Positions 28,131-37,063 of a stretch of DNA of 64,000 nt are shown piece after piece. Positions within the stretch are counted from its first letter, which is position 1; every line of letters starts with the position of its first letter. The notes under the pieces were generated by a model. The model saw only the letters and a list, made by a program, of their open reading frames with translations. It had not been told where the DNA came from and searched no databases. Source of the stretch: Hyphomicrobiales bacterium (GTDB lineage: Bacteria; Pseudomonadota; Alphaproteobacteria; Rhizobiales; Rhizobiaceae); contig UBMP01000014.1 in NCBI GenBank assembly GCA_900466575.1, positions 1 to 64,000 on the forward strand, in the 5' to 3' direction. Both the position numbers and the translations under genes were made by a program.

Positions 28131-28238
28131 CGTCTCTGGCCTGCCGCTCTCTCCCCGGCCCGGCCGGGGACAGGATACCTGATACCCATCAGGTTCCCCC
28201 CTCACCGGACGAGGAGAGAAAAGAAAGAGAGCGAAGAC

Positions 28239-29273
28239 ATGGGTTTCAAGATTGCAGTCGCGGGCGCAACCGGCAACGTAGGCCGGGAAATGCTCAACAT
28301 TCTGTCCGAACGCGGCTTTCCGGCCGATGAGGTCGTGGCGCTGGCTTCCAGCCGCTCGGTCGGCACGGAAGTCTCCTTCGGCGACAAGACGCTGCGGGTT
28401 TCCAATCTTGAGAATTACGATTTCTCCGACACCGATATCTGCCTGATGTCGGCCGGCGGCGACGTCTCGAAGCGGATGTCCCCGAAGATCGGCGCTCAAG
28501 GCTGCGTCGTCATCGACAATTCCTCGGCCTGGCGCTACGATTCCGAAGTGCCGCTGATCGTTCCGGAAGTGAACCCGGACGCCGTCGAAGGCTTCACCAA
28601 GAAGAACATCATCGCCAACCCGAATTGCTCGACTGCGCAGCTCGTCGTGGCTCTGAAGCCGCTGCATGACTATGCCAAGATCAAGCGCGTCGTCGTCTCG
28701 ACCTATCAGTCGGTCTCCGGCGCCGGCAAGGACGGCATGGACGAGCTGTTCAACCAGACCCGCGCCGTCTTCGTTGCCGATCCGATCGAGAACAAGAAGT
28801 TCACCAAGCGCATCGCCTTCAACGTCATTCCCCACATCGACGTCTTCATGGAAGACGGCTACACGAAGGAAGAATGGAAGGTTCTCGCAGAAACCAAGAA
28901 GATGCTCGACCCGAAGATCAAGGTGACCTGCACCGCCGTGCGCGTTCCCGTCTTCATCGGCCATTCGGAATCGGTCAACATCGAATTCGAAAACGAAATC
29001 ACCGCCGACAAGGCCCGCGACATCCTGCGCGAGGCTCCGGGTTGCCTCGTTATCGACAAGCATGAGAACGGCGGCTACATCACGCCTTACGAATGCGCCG
29101 GCGAAGACGCCACCTATATCTCGCGCATCCGCGAAGACGCGACGATCGAAAACGGCCTCAACATGTGGGTCGTCTCGGACAACCTGCGCAAGGGTGCTGC
29201 CCTCAACGCCGTCCAGATTGCCGAGCTTCTGGTCAATCGCGGCCTGATCAAGGCCAAGCGCAAGGCTGCCTGA
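28239..29273 (+). CDS. asd: Aspartate-semialdehyde dehydrogenase
   Basis: This 344-residue NADP-dependent enzyme reduces aspartyl phosphate to aspartate semialdehyde, the branch point to lysine, threonine, methionine and diaminopimelate. It opens with AVAGATGNVGREML, the NADP-binding loop. The catalytic Cys lies in ANPNCSTAQLV near residue 131 and the substrate His in FIGHSESVNIEFE. The start follows a GAGCGAAGAC sequence. A long leader of some 240 bases with a Thr/Lys-rich ORF precedes it. Confidence 0.95.
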   Translation: MGFKIAVAGATGNVGREMLNILSERGFPADEVVALASSRSVGTEVSFGDKTLRVSNLENYDFSDTDICLMSAGGDVSKRMSPKIGAQGCVVIDNSSAWRYDSEVPLIVPEVNPDAVEGFTKKNIIANPNCSTAQLVVALKPLHDYAKIKRVVVSTYQSVSGAGKDGMDELFNQTRAVFVADPIENKKFTKRIAFNVIPHIDVFMEDGYTKEEWKVLAETKKMLDPKIKVTCTAVRVPVFIGHSESVNIEFENEITADKARDILREAPGCLVIDKHENGGYITPYECAGEDATYISRIREDATIENGLNMWVVSDNLRKGAALNAVQIAELLVNRGLIKAKRKAA

Positions 29274-29491
29274 TCGGCGATTTTGCTCTCCGCCTCGCAG
29301 CAATTGCATGCGGGGCGGAGCAGTCACCGAAATTTGATGGCCTCCACCGACAGGTCAGGTTGCGAAAAACCACCATTTTCGCTCAATGAAAGCAACGTAT
29401 TCTGGCTCCGAATCGTGAGTCGGTTATTGAACAGTCATTGCGAACATGGCGCGCGCGCATCTGCGCCATGCTTTAAAAACGGGGGCGTTGA

Positions 29492-30310
29492 ATGAAATTC
29501 ATGAAATGGTTGGGCCTGTCTGCAGCAGTTGCAGTGACGGCAACCTTCGCAAATCCTGCCTTTGCAGCCAAATGCGGCAACAACAGCGCAGGCTTCGAGG
29601 CCTGGGTGCAGGAGTTCAAGGCGGAAGCGGCGAGGAACGGCATCAAGCCATCCGTCCTCGACAACGTCTTCTCGAATGTCCATTACAACGTCCCCACGAT
29701 TCGCGCCGACCGCGGCCAGCACAGCTTCAAGCTTTCGCTCGATGCGTTCATGAGGAAGCGCGGCTCCGCCGGCATCGTGTCCCGCGGTCGCAGCATTTTG
29801 AGGTCGAACGCCGCACTCTTCAACAGTATCCAGAGCCGCTTCGGCGTTTCACCGGGCCCGCTGATCGCAATCTGGGGCATGGAAACCGGATTCGGCAGCT
29901 ATATGGGCGACCAGAACACGCTCTCGGCCGTCTCGACACTCGCCTATGACTGCCGCCGGACCGAATATTTTACCGACCAGCTCTATGCCGCGCTCAAGCT
30001 CGTGCAGGCCGGCACGCTGTCCGTGAATTCCACCGGCGCGGCGCATGGCGAAGTCGGCCAGACCCAGTTCCTGCCCAAGAACGTGCTGCTCTACGGCGTC
30101 GACGGTGACGGGGATGGCCGCATCAACCTTGCGGGCTCCAAGGCGGATGCATTGGCCTCCACTGCCAACTTTCTCAAGGGCCATGGCTGGCGCGCCGGGG
30201 CTGGCTACCAGCCGGGCGAGCCGAACTTCTCCGCGATCCAGGGCTGGAACGCGGCAACCGTCTATCAGCAGGCCATTGCCATCATGGGCAAGCAGATCGA
30301 AGGCAAATAA
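29492..30310 (+). CDS. Lytic murein transglycosylase (MltB-like)
   Basis: A 272-residue exported enzyme that cleaves peptidoglycan with formation of 1,6-anhydro-muramic ends. Residues 1-25 are a signal peptide ending FANPAFAAK. The MltB-type (SLT_2) domain fills the rest, with the catalytic Glu in IAIWGMETGFGSYMG near residue 131, followed by TLAYDCRRTEYF and GEVGQTQFLPKNVL. No lipobox Cys is seen, so it is probably soluble in the periplasm. A terminator follows at 30330. Confidence 0.92.
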   Translation: MKFMKWLGLSAAVAVTATFANPAFAAKCGNNSAGFEAWVQEFKAEAARNGIKPSVLDNVFSNVHYNVPTIRADRGQHSFKLSLDAFMRKRGSAGIVSRGRSILRSNAALFNSIQSRFGVSPGPLIAIWGMETGFGSYMGDQNTLSAVSTLAYDCRRTEYFTDQLYAALKLVQAGTLSVNSTGAAHGEVGQTQFLPKNVLLYGVDGDGDGRINLAGSKADALASTANFLKGHGWRAGAGYQPGEPNFSAIQGWNAATVYQQAIAIMGKQIEGK

Positions 30311-30329
30311 TTCTACAGCTTGATTGCCT

Positions 30330-30359
30330 CCCCGGCGCAGCGATGTCGCCGGGGATTTT
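30330..30359 (+). terminator. Intrinsic terminator
   Basis: CCCCGGCG (30330-30337) pairs with CGCCGGGG (30347-30354), followed by ATTTT. It ends the transglycosylase gene. Confidence 0.7.
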
Positions 30360-30386
30360 GAATCGCGGGCTGTCTATCGCCGGCGA

Positions 30387-31028
30387 TCAGAGCTCCGGAC
30401 GAACGAAATCGCCGCTCGCGGCATCCATGATCCAGAGTTCGCCGGTCGATATGTCGAACCAGGCGCCATGAAGCCGCATCTTGCCGGCGTCTTCCAGGAT
30501 TTTCACGCACGGAAACGTCCTGAGGTTATGCAACGAATTGCGGATGGAGACGCGCTCCAGAGCCCGCTGCCGCTCCGCACTCGTCAGGATGCCGGCCTTG
30601 CGGATCTGCTCTGCCGGCTTGTCCAGAAGCCCCATCCATTTGCCGATGAAATCGCCGGGCGAAAGCGGTTCGGCGGAGGGCGAAAGCGCTGCCCCGATAC
30701 CGCCACAGCGGCCGTGTCCCATGACGATGATATCGCGGACCTTCAGTGACTGGACGGCAAATTCGAGAGCTGCCGACGTCGAGTGGTAATTCCCGTCCGG
30801 CTCGTAAGGCGGCACGAGATTGGCAACGTTGCGCACGACGAAAAGCTCGCCCGGCCCGCAGTCGAAAATGGTTTCGGGCGCTGAACGCGAGTCGCAACAG
30901 GCCACAATCATCGCCTTGGGCTTCTGCCCTTCCTTGGCCAGGCGCTGGTATCGTTCGCTCTCACCGGCATAGCGGCCGCTCATGAAATTGCGATAGCCGT
31001 TGAGAAGTTCGTCAGGAAACTGCGCCAT
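30387..31028 (-). CDS. Beta-class carbonic anhydrase
   Basis: This 213-residue enzyme interconverts carbon dioxide and bicarbonate. Zinc ligands of the beta class are present: Cys and Asp in ACCDSRSAP (about 43-51) and His and Cys in GHGRCGGIGAAL (about 104-110). DIVMGHGRCG and SPGDFIGKWM are close to family consensus. It faces the transglycosylase gene and lies 59 bases downstream of pdxY on the same strand, so it may share that transcript. Confidence 0.94.
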   Translation of the reverse strand: MAQFPDELLNGYRNFMSGRYAGESERYQRLAKEGQKPKAMIVACCDSRSAPETIFDCGPGELFVVRNVANLVPPYEPDGNYHSTSAALEFAVQSLKVRDIIVMGHGRCGGIGAALSPSAEPLSPGDFIGKWMGLLDKPAEQIRKAGILTSAERQRALERVSIRNSLHNLRTFPCVKILEDAGKMRLHGAWFDISTGELWIMDAASGDFVRPEL

Positions 31029-31087
31029 GATACTCCACCTGTGCTGGACTTAAACCGCCGAGTATTAACACTCGCGGCAAGGGACGA

Positions 31088-32002
31088 TCAACCCGCCTGC
31101 TCTTTGTCAAAAGAGGTCGGGGCGGGCCGACGTTTCCTGACCGATACGGCGTTGACGAGGCTGCGGATTGCGACGCTTGCCATCGGTGTCTTCAGCGATG
31201 CAACCTCGCTCTGCAGCAGCAGTTCGTCCGCACCGGCTCGGATGGATCGGACGGCCATTTCGAAGACGCTTGAAGACGAAAGGTGGAGGGCCTCCTCGGC
31301 GGATCGGCCTTCGACAATGTGCGAGAGGAACAGCGCCGAGAACAGGTCCCCCAGGCCGTTCGGCGCGTCTTGGAGCGCCTGATGCTCCGCCAGCACGGCC
31401 CGGTCTGCCTCGACAAGAAGATTGGCGATCGCGTTCTTCATCATTGCATGCGCCGATGTCGAAACAACACGGGCAATACCGAGGCGCTTTGCGGCCGCGG
31501 CGATGGCGGCATTGTCATCGACGGGCGATGACGTCAGCCAGCCGAGTTCAAATCGGTTCGGCGTTGCAAGATCGGCAAGCGGCAGCAATTCATCCCGGAT
31601 AGCGATCGCGACGGCCTCGGCCACGTAAAGTCCACCGGAATCGCCGATAACCGGGTCGCAGAGATAGAGGAAACCGGAATCGCTTTCCTTGAGTGCGGCA
31701 ATCAGATCAGCAGCAGCACGCACCTGTCCCGCTTCCGCAAAATAGCCAGTCACCGCCGCCCGGACCTCGCCACGCCATTTCGAGCCCTTCAAGTCCAAGA
31801 GCGCGCTCGTGAAGGCCGAGGTCTCGACGGCGATACGGGTTGAGCGCCCGTGGCCAGGATGCCAGGGCAGCACGACGGTCGGCACCGACCAGACCCTATG
31901 GCCGCGCGATTCAAGCGCGAAAACGACAGCACGATTGCCTACGCCGCCCCGCATGACATGGCTCGAAATCGACAGGATCGTCTTCTGCTCGCTCAACCGC
32001 AC
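31088..32002 (-). CDS. pdxY: Pyridoxal kinase
   Basis: A 304-residue ribokinase-family enzyme that phosphorylates pyridoxal to pyridoxal phosphate. SISSHVMRGGVGNRAVVFAL at residues 11-30 is the substrate-binding start, LYLCDPVIGDSGGLYV is the central motif, and NGLGDLFSALFLSHI carries the GD catalytic Asp near residue 230. It is divergent from the glutamate dehydrogenase gene with a 249-base gap. The choice between PdxY and PdxK rests on overall resemblance. Confidence 0.88.
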   Translation of the reverse strand: MRLSEQKTILSISSHVMRGGVGNRAVVFALESRGHRVWSVPTVVLPWHPGHGRSTRIAVETSAFTSALLDLKGSKWRGEVRAAVTGYFAEAGQVRAAADLIAALKESDSGFLYLCDPVIGDSGGLYVAEAVAIAIRDELLPLADLATPNRFELGWLTSSPVDDNAAIAAAAKRLGIARVVSTSAHAMMKNAIANLLVEADRAVLAEHQALQDAPNGLGDLFSALFLSHIVEGRSAEEALHLSSSSVFEMAVRSIRAGADELLLQSEVASLKTPMASVAIRSLVNAVSVRKRRPAPTSFDKEQAG

Positions 32003-32251
32003 TACTCCCGCATCAAGAGCTTGTGATCGCCTGCCGCAAATCGCATGTCAACGTTGCGCCCATATTGCTGGAGAACAAGAAAGTCGGAAACCAGGCGGAA
32101 AATGACGTGAAAGGTCCCGGAACCGACAGAAAACTGCCGATTCCTGCGGGAAAATTGACAGAATCTGACAAATTTCTCCAGTTTTCACATTCATCTCAAA
32201 AAATTCAGGTTTTCTGCTACTGTTCCGCGCAAATCACCGGGAGGACGTTTC

Positions 32252-35200
32252 ATGGCAGGCCGCAGCAACCCCAAACGCGACAAGGTTCTGGAAGCGGCAC
32301 GCAAGGCCGCGAAGTCTGCCAAGACACCGACCATAGATCCCATCCTTCTCTACGGCCGCGCCAGCGCGGATGATATCGAGCTCTATAGCGCCGACATGCT
32401 GGCGGCAGGAAGCGCGCACGCGGCCGCCGAAATTGCGGGATGGGACCGCAAGAGTGCCCGCGTGACGGTCGCGACGATCGACGCCATCACGCCCGAGGGC
32501 GTCGCCTGCTCCGTGCTCTCCGTCACCGACCGCAACATGCCCTTCCTGTTCGACTCCGTCATGGGCGAACTGACAAGTACGCATCGCGACATCTTCATGG
32601 TCGTCCACCCGATCCTGATCCTTGAGGATGGGGCCGAGCCGCGCCTGCATGTCAGCGACGACGGCAGCGCCCCCGAAAGCCGCGTCAGTCACATGCAGAT
32701 CCATGTGGCGCGGATCGCCCCCGACGCCGCCAAGGCGCTCGTCAAACGCATCGAATTTGTTCTGGAACAGGTGCACCTGTCGGTGCGCGACTGGCAGGAG
32801 ATGGTCGTAACGCTCGATCACGCCGTCGCGGGCATCCGCGCCCAGGACGGCAAGCGCCGCGAGAAGGAAGAATCGCTCGCCTTCCTCGACTGGCTGCGCG
32901 CCGACAATTTCACCTTCCTCGGCATGCGCGAATATACCTATTCCGGCAAGGGCGCGGACGCGACCGTCGAGCGCGGCAAGGGCCAGGGGCTGGGCATTCT
33001 CTCCGATCCGGACGTTCGCGTGCTGCGGCTGGGCAAGGACGCCGTGACGACGACCCCGGAAATCATCGAATTCCTGGAAGGGCCGGATTACCTGATCGTC
33101 ACCAAGGCGAATGTGAAGTCGGTCATCCACCGCCGCGCCTATATGGACTATGTGGGCATCAAGCGGTTCGACAAGGACGGCGATGTCATCGGCGAGTTGC
33201 GCATCGTCGGCCTCTTCACGTCCACCGCCTATACGCAAGGGGCCTCGCAGATCCCGCTGTTGCGCTCCAAGGTCGACAAGGTGGTGCGCCATTTCGGTTA
33301 TTCACCCGACAGCCATTCCGGCAAGACGCTGATGAATGTGCTCGAATCTTATCCGCGCGACGATCTTTTCCAGATCGACAGCAGCCTGCTCGCCAGCTTC
33401 TGCGAACAGATCATGGACCTGTCCGACCGACCGCGCGTCCGCGTGCTCGCGCGTATCGACCATTTCGACCGCTTCGTGTCGCTCCTGGTCTATGTCCCGC
33501 GCGAACAATATGACTCCGAAGTGCGCGAAAAGATCGGCGACTACTTGAAGACCGTCTATGACGGCCGCGTTTCCGCCTACTATCCGGCATTTCCTGAAGG
33601 CGGTGTCGCACGCGTCCACTTCATCATCGGCCGCTCGGGCGGAAAGACGCCGCGGATCGCGCAGGCGGAACTCGAGCGGGAAGTGCGCAACATAGCGACC
33701 TCCTGGGAAGAACGCTTCAGCGCACTGGCCGGCAGCCATGAATGTGCGCTGGCGACCGGCGCCGATTTCCAGGCCGCGTTTGAGCCGAAGGATGCCTTTG
33801 CCGATCTTTCCAAGATCAGGCAGGCCGTCACCCATGACGTTTCGGTGGAATTCTACCGCGCCGGCGGCGAGGCCTCGGAGGTGAGCCTCAAGATCTTCCA
33901 TGCGGGCAAGCCGCTGTCGCTGTCACGCCGTGTGCCGCTTCTGGAAAATCTCGGCTTCCAGGTGATTGCCGAAAGCACCTATGAGTTCATGCTGCGCGAT
34001 TGCGCGGAGACCGCACCCGTCGTTCTGCATGACATGGAGCTCGCCCATGCCAATGGCCGTGCCATCGATCTTGCGGCAGAACGCAAGCCGCTGGAAGAAG
34101 CGCTTCTCGCCGCCTTCAGCGGTGCCATCGACAATGACAGCTTCAACCGCCTCGTGCTCACCAGCGGCCTGACGGCGCGCGAAGTCATGGTGATGCGCGC
34201 CTATGCGCGCTATCTCCGCCAGACCCGGATCGCCTATTCGCAAGGCTATATCGCCGACACGCTCGTGCGCTATCCGGAAATCGCCTCCCGCCTTTTCTCT
34301 CTCTTCGTCACGCGGCTTGACCCGGCAGCGTCCAACAAGCAGCGCGGCAAGCGCGAGGATGAGATCGTCGCCGATATCGAGGAGCGTCTCTCCTCGGTGC
34401 CGAGCCTCGACGACGACCGTATTCTCCGCCGCTACATGAACGTGATCCGCGCCACGCTGCGCACCAACTATTTCCAGAAGGGGCCGTTCGGCCTGCCACG
34501 CGCCACGCTTGCCCTCAAGCTCAACCCGCATGAGATCGACGGCCTGCCCGAGCCGAAGCCCTTCCGGGAAATCTTCGTGTACGGAGCGGAAGTCGAGGGT
34601 ATCCATCTGCGCTTCGGCAAGGTCGCCCGCGGCGGCATCCGCTGGTCGGACCGCGCAGAAGACTACCGCACCGAAGTCCTGGGCCTCGTGAAGGCACAGC
34701 AGGTCAAGAACGCCGTCATCGTGCCGGTCGGCGCCAAGGGCGGCTTCTACCCGAAGCGCCTGCCGGCTGGCGGCAGCCGCGACGCGGTGTTCGCCGCCGG
34801 CACGGAAGCCTACAAGACCTATATCCGCACGCTTCTCTCTGTCACCGACAACCTGCAGGGCGCTGATATCGTGCCGCCGGAAAAGACCGTCCGGCACGAT
34901 GGCGACGATCCTTATTTCGTCGTCGCCGCCGACAAGGGTACCGCGACCTTCTCCGATACTGCGAATGCGCTGGCGCAGGAAGCTGGCTTCTGGCTCGATG
35001 ATGCCTTCGCCTCGGGCGGCTCCGCCGGCTACGACCACAAGAAGATGGGCATCACGGCGCGCGGCGCCTGGGAAACCGTCAAGCGCCACTTCCGCGAAAT
35101 GGACATCGACATCCAGTCGACGCCCTTCACCGTCGCCGGCGTCGGCGACATGTCGGGCGACGTCTTCGGCAACGGCATGCTCTTGTCGCGCAAGATCCGC

Positions 35201-37024
35201 CTCGTCGCGGTCTTCGACCACCGCGACATCTTCATCGATCCCGATCCGGACATGGCGGCCTCTTTTGCCGAGAGGCAGCGTCTCTTCAATCTGCCGCGCT
35301 CGAGCTGGCAGGACTATGATCGCTCAAAGCTCTCCAAGGGCGCGATGATCGTCTCGCGTAACGAGAAGTCGGTGAGCCTGACGGCAGAAGCCGCCAAGGT
35401 CATCGGCCTGCCCAAGGGACCGGCGACGCCTTACGAGATCATGTCAGCGATCCTGAAGGCGGAGGTCGATCTGCTCTGGTTCGGCGGCATCGGCACCTAT
35501 ATCCGCGCGGCCTCCGAAACGGACGCCGAAGTCGGCGACCGCGCCAACGACCCGATCCGGGTTGCGGCGGCTGAAGTGCGCGCGAAGGTCATCGGCGAAG
35601 GCGCCAATCTCGGCGTGACGCAAAAGGGCCGCATCGCCTTCGGCCTCAAGGGCGGACGCTGCAACTCCGACGCCATCGACAATTCCGCCGGCGTCAACAC
35701 GTCCGACGTCGAGGTCAATATCAAGATCGCGCTGGCGAGCGCCATGCACGACGAGCGCCTGACGCGACCGAAGCGCGACAAGCTCCTCGCCTCGATGACA
35801 GACGAGGTCGCGGCCCTGGTGCTGCGCAACAACTACCTGCAATCGCTGGCGATTTCGCTGACCGGCCGGCGGGGCCTTGCCAACGGGCGCGAACTTGCCC
35901 GCTTCATGAACCGGCTGGAAGCCCAAGGCAGGCTGGACCGCAAGGTCGAAAACCTGCCGGACGAGCAGACGATGACCGAGCGCTATGCGTCGGGCCATCC
36001 GCTGACGCGTCCGGAAATTGGCGTTCTCCTGTCCTATGCCAAGATCGTTCTGTTCGATGAATTGGTAGCCAGCAACCTGCCGGACGACCCCTGGCTCAGC
36101 GGGCTCCTGTCGGACTATTTCCCCGCCGGCATGCGCAAGGCCTATGCGGAAGATATCGCCAGGCACCGCCTGCGCCGCGAGATCATCGCCACTGTTCTTG
36201 CCAACCACGTGATTAATCGCGGCGGCCCGGCCTTCGTCACGACGCTCTCCGATGCGACAGCCGCGAGCCCTGCGGAGATCGTCAAGGCAGCCATGATCGT
36301 TCGCGACGGCTTCGGCCTGCCGGCGATCTGGCGCGAGATCGACGCGCTCGACACGATCATCCCCGGCAACCGGCAGAACGAGCTTTATGCGCTGACCGAG
36401 GAAGTCTATCGCACCGCGACCCGTCTTGTGCTCAAGGCCGGCATGATCTCCGGTTCGCTGGAAGAAGCCGCAAGCCGCCTACAGAAGACAATGAAGGCGC
36501 TGAAGGGCAAGGCGCTGACGCTGCTTTCGCCCGCCGCCCGCCGCGACGCGGAAGACAGCAAGGCAAGGCTGACGGAACTCGGCGTTCCGGACACGCTGGC
36601 GAGCGATCTGACAGGCCTGAAAGCTCTCGTCCTCGTACCGGAAATCGCCCAGGTGGCGGAAGCTTCGGGCGACAATCTCGAGCGTGCCGCCGATACGTTC
36701 ACCGGTGTTTCCGAGGCCCTGCGGATCGGGCGCCTGCTCTCGCCCGCCAATCCCGTCACCGCGGCCGACATGTACGAGGAACAGGCGCTCGCCCGCAGCC
36801 TTGACGACATTTCGGCAGCACGTCGCGCCATCGCCATACAGGTTCTGACAGGCGGCAAAGGCAGCAAGACGCCGCTGCATCAATGGCTTCTGGCCCATGA
36901 AACGACATTGGCCCGCATCACCGGCCAGCTCTCGGCCATCACCGAAAGCGGCGACCTGACGCTCGCCCGCTACGTGCTGGCCGCGAACCTCCTGAACGAC
37001 CTTGCAGCCAGCAAGGCGGCATGA
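32252..37024 (+). CDS. NAD-specific glutamate dehydrogenase, 180-kDa type
   Basis: This very large (1590 residues) enzyme oxidises glutamate to 2-oxoglutarate and ammonium using NAD. Length matches the L_180 class. The N-terminal half carries ACT-like regulatory segments. The catalytic core lies at about 785-835, with KVARGGIRWSDRAEDYRTE and VPVGAKGGFYPKR (substrate lysines). The NAD-binding region follows around 950-1190. GGGAGGACG precedes the ATG. A 13-bp hairpin separates it from the next gene. It is probably catabolic, feeding amino-acid carbon into the TCA cycle. Confidence 0.94.
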   Translation: MAGRSNPKRDKVLEAARKAAKSAKTPTIDPILLYGRASADDIELYSADMLAAGSAHAAAEIAGWDRKSARVTVATIDAITPEGVACSVLSVTDRNMPFLFDSVMGELTSTHRDIFMVVHPILILEDGAEPRLHVSDDGSAPESRVSHMQIHVARIAPDAAKALVKRIEFVLEQVHLSVRDWQEMVVTLDHAVAGIRAQDGKRREKEESLAFLDWLRADNFTFLGMREYTYSGKGADATVERGKGQGLGILSDPDVRVLRLGKDAVTTTPEIIEFLEGPDYLIVTKANVKSVIHRRAYMDYVGIKRFDKDGDVIGELRIVGLFTSTAYTQGASQIPLLRSKVDKVVRHFGYSPDSHSGKTLMNVLESYPRDDLFQIDSSLLASFCEQIMDLSDRPRVRVLARIDHFDRFVSLLVYVPREQYDSEVREKIGDYLKTVYDGRVSAYYPAFPEGGVARVHFIIGRSGGKTPRIAQAELEREVRNIATSWEERFSALAGSHECALATGADFQAAFEPKDAFADLSKIRQAVTHDVSVEFYRAGGEASEVSLKIFHAGKPLSLSRRVPLLENLGFQVIAESTYEFMLRDCAETAPVVLHDMELAHANGRAIDLAAERKPLEEALLAAFSGAIDNDSFNRLVLTSGLTAREVMVMRAYARYLRQTRIAYSQGYIADTLVRYPEIASRLFSLFVTRLDPAASNKQRGKREDEIVADIEERLSSVPSLDDDRILRRYMNVIRATLRTNYFQKGPFGLPRATLALKLNPHEIDGLPEPKPFREIFVYGAEVEGIHLRFGKVARGGIRWSDRAEDYRTEVLGLVKAQQVKNAVIVPVGAKGGFYPKRLPAGGSRDAVFAAGTEAYKTYIRTLLSVTDNLQGADIVPPEKTVRHDGDDPYFVVAADKGTATFSDTANALAQEAGFWLDDAFASGGSAGYDHKKMGITARGAWETVKRHFREMDIDIQSTPFTVAGVGDMSGDVFGNGMLLSRKIRLVAVFDHRDIFIDPDPDMAASFAERQRLFNLPRSSWQDYDRSKLSKGAMIVSRNEKSVSLTAEAAKVIGLPKGPATPYEIMSAILKAEVDLLWFGGIGTYIRAASETDAEVGDRANDPIRVAAAEVRAKVIGEGANLGVTQKGRIAFGLKGGRCNSDAIDNSAGVNTSDVEVNIKIALASAMHDERLTRPKRDKLLASMTDEVAALVLRNNYLQSLAISLTGRRGLANGRELARFMNRLEAQGRLDRKVENLPDEQTMTERYASGHPLTRPEIGVLLSYAKIVLFDELVASNLPDDPWLSGLLSDYFPAGMRKAYAEDIARHRLRREIIATVLANHVINRGGPAFVTTLSDATAASPAEIVKAAMIVRDGFGLPAIWREIDALDTIIPGNRQNELYALTEEVYRTATRLVLKAGMISGSLEEAASRLQKTMKALKGKALTLLSPAARRDAEDSKARLTELGVPDTLASDLTGLKALVLVPEIAQVAEASGDNLERAADTFTGVSEALRIGRLLSPANPVTAADMYEEQALARSLDDISAARRAIAIQVLTGGKGSKTPLHQWLLAHETTLARITGQLSAITESGDLTLARYVLAANLLNDLAASKAA

Positions 37025-37028
37025 GACA

Positions 37029-37060
37029 GTCCCCGCAAATCGCTCAGGATTTGCGGGGAC
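37029..37060 (+). promoter_or_regulatory. Hairpin enclosing the RBS of the MFS gene
   Basis: GTCCCCGCAAATC (37029-37041) pairs perfectly with GATTTGCGGGGAC (37048-37060) over a GCTCAG loop. The only ribosome-binding sequence for the gene at 37064, GGGGA at 37055-37059, is in the right arm. No T tail follows, so it is not a standard terminator. Confidence 0.7.
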
Positions 37061-37063
37061 AAC

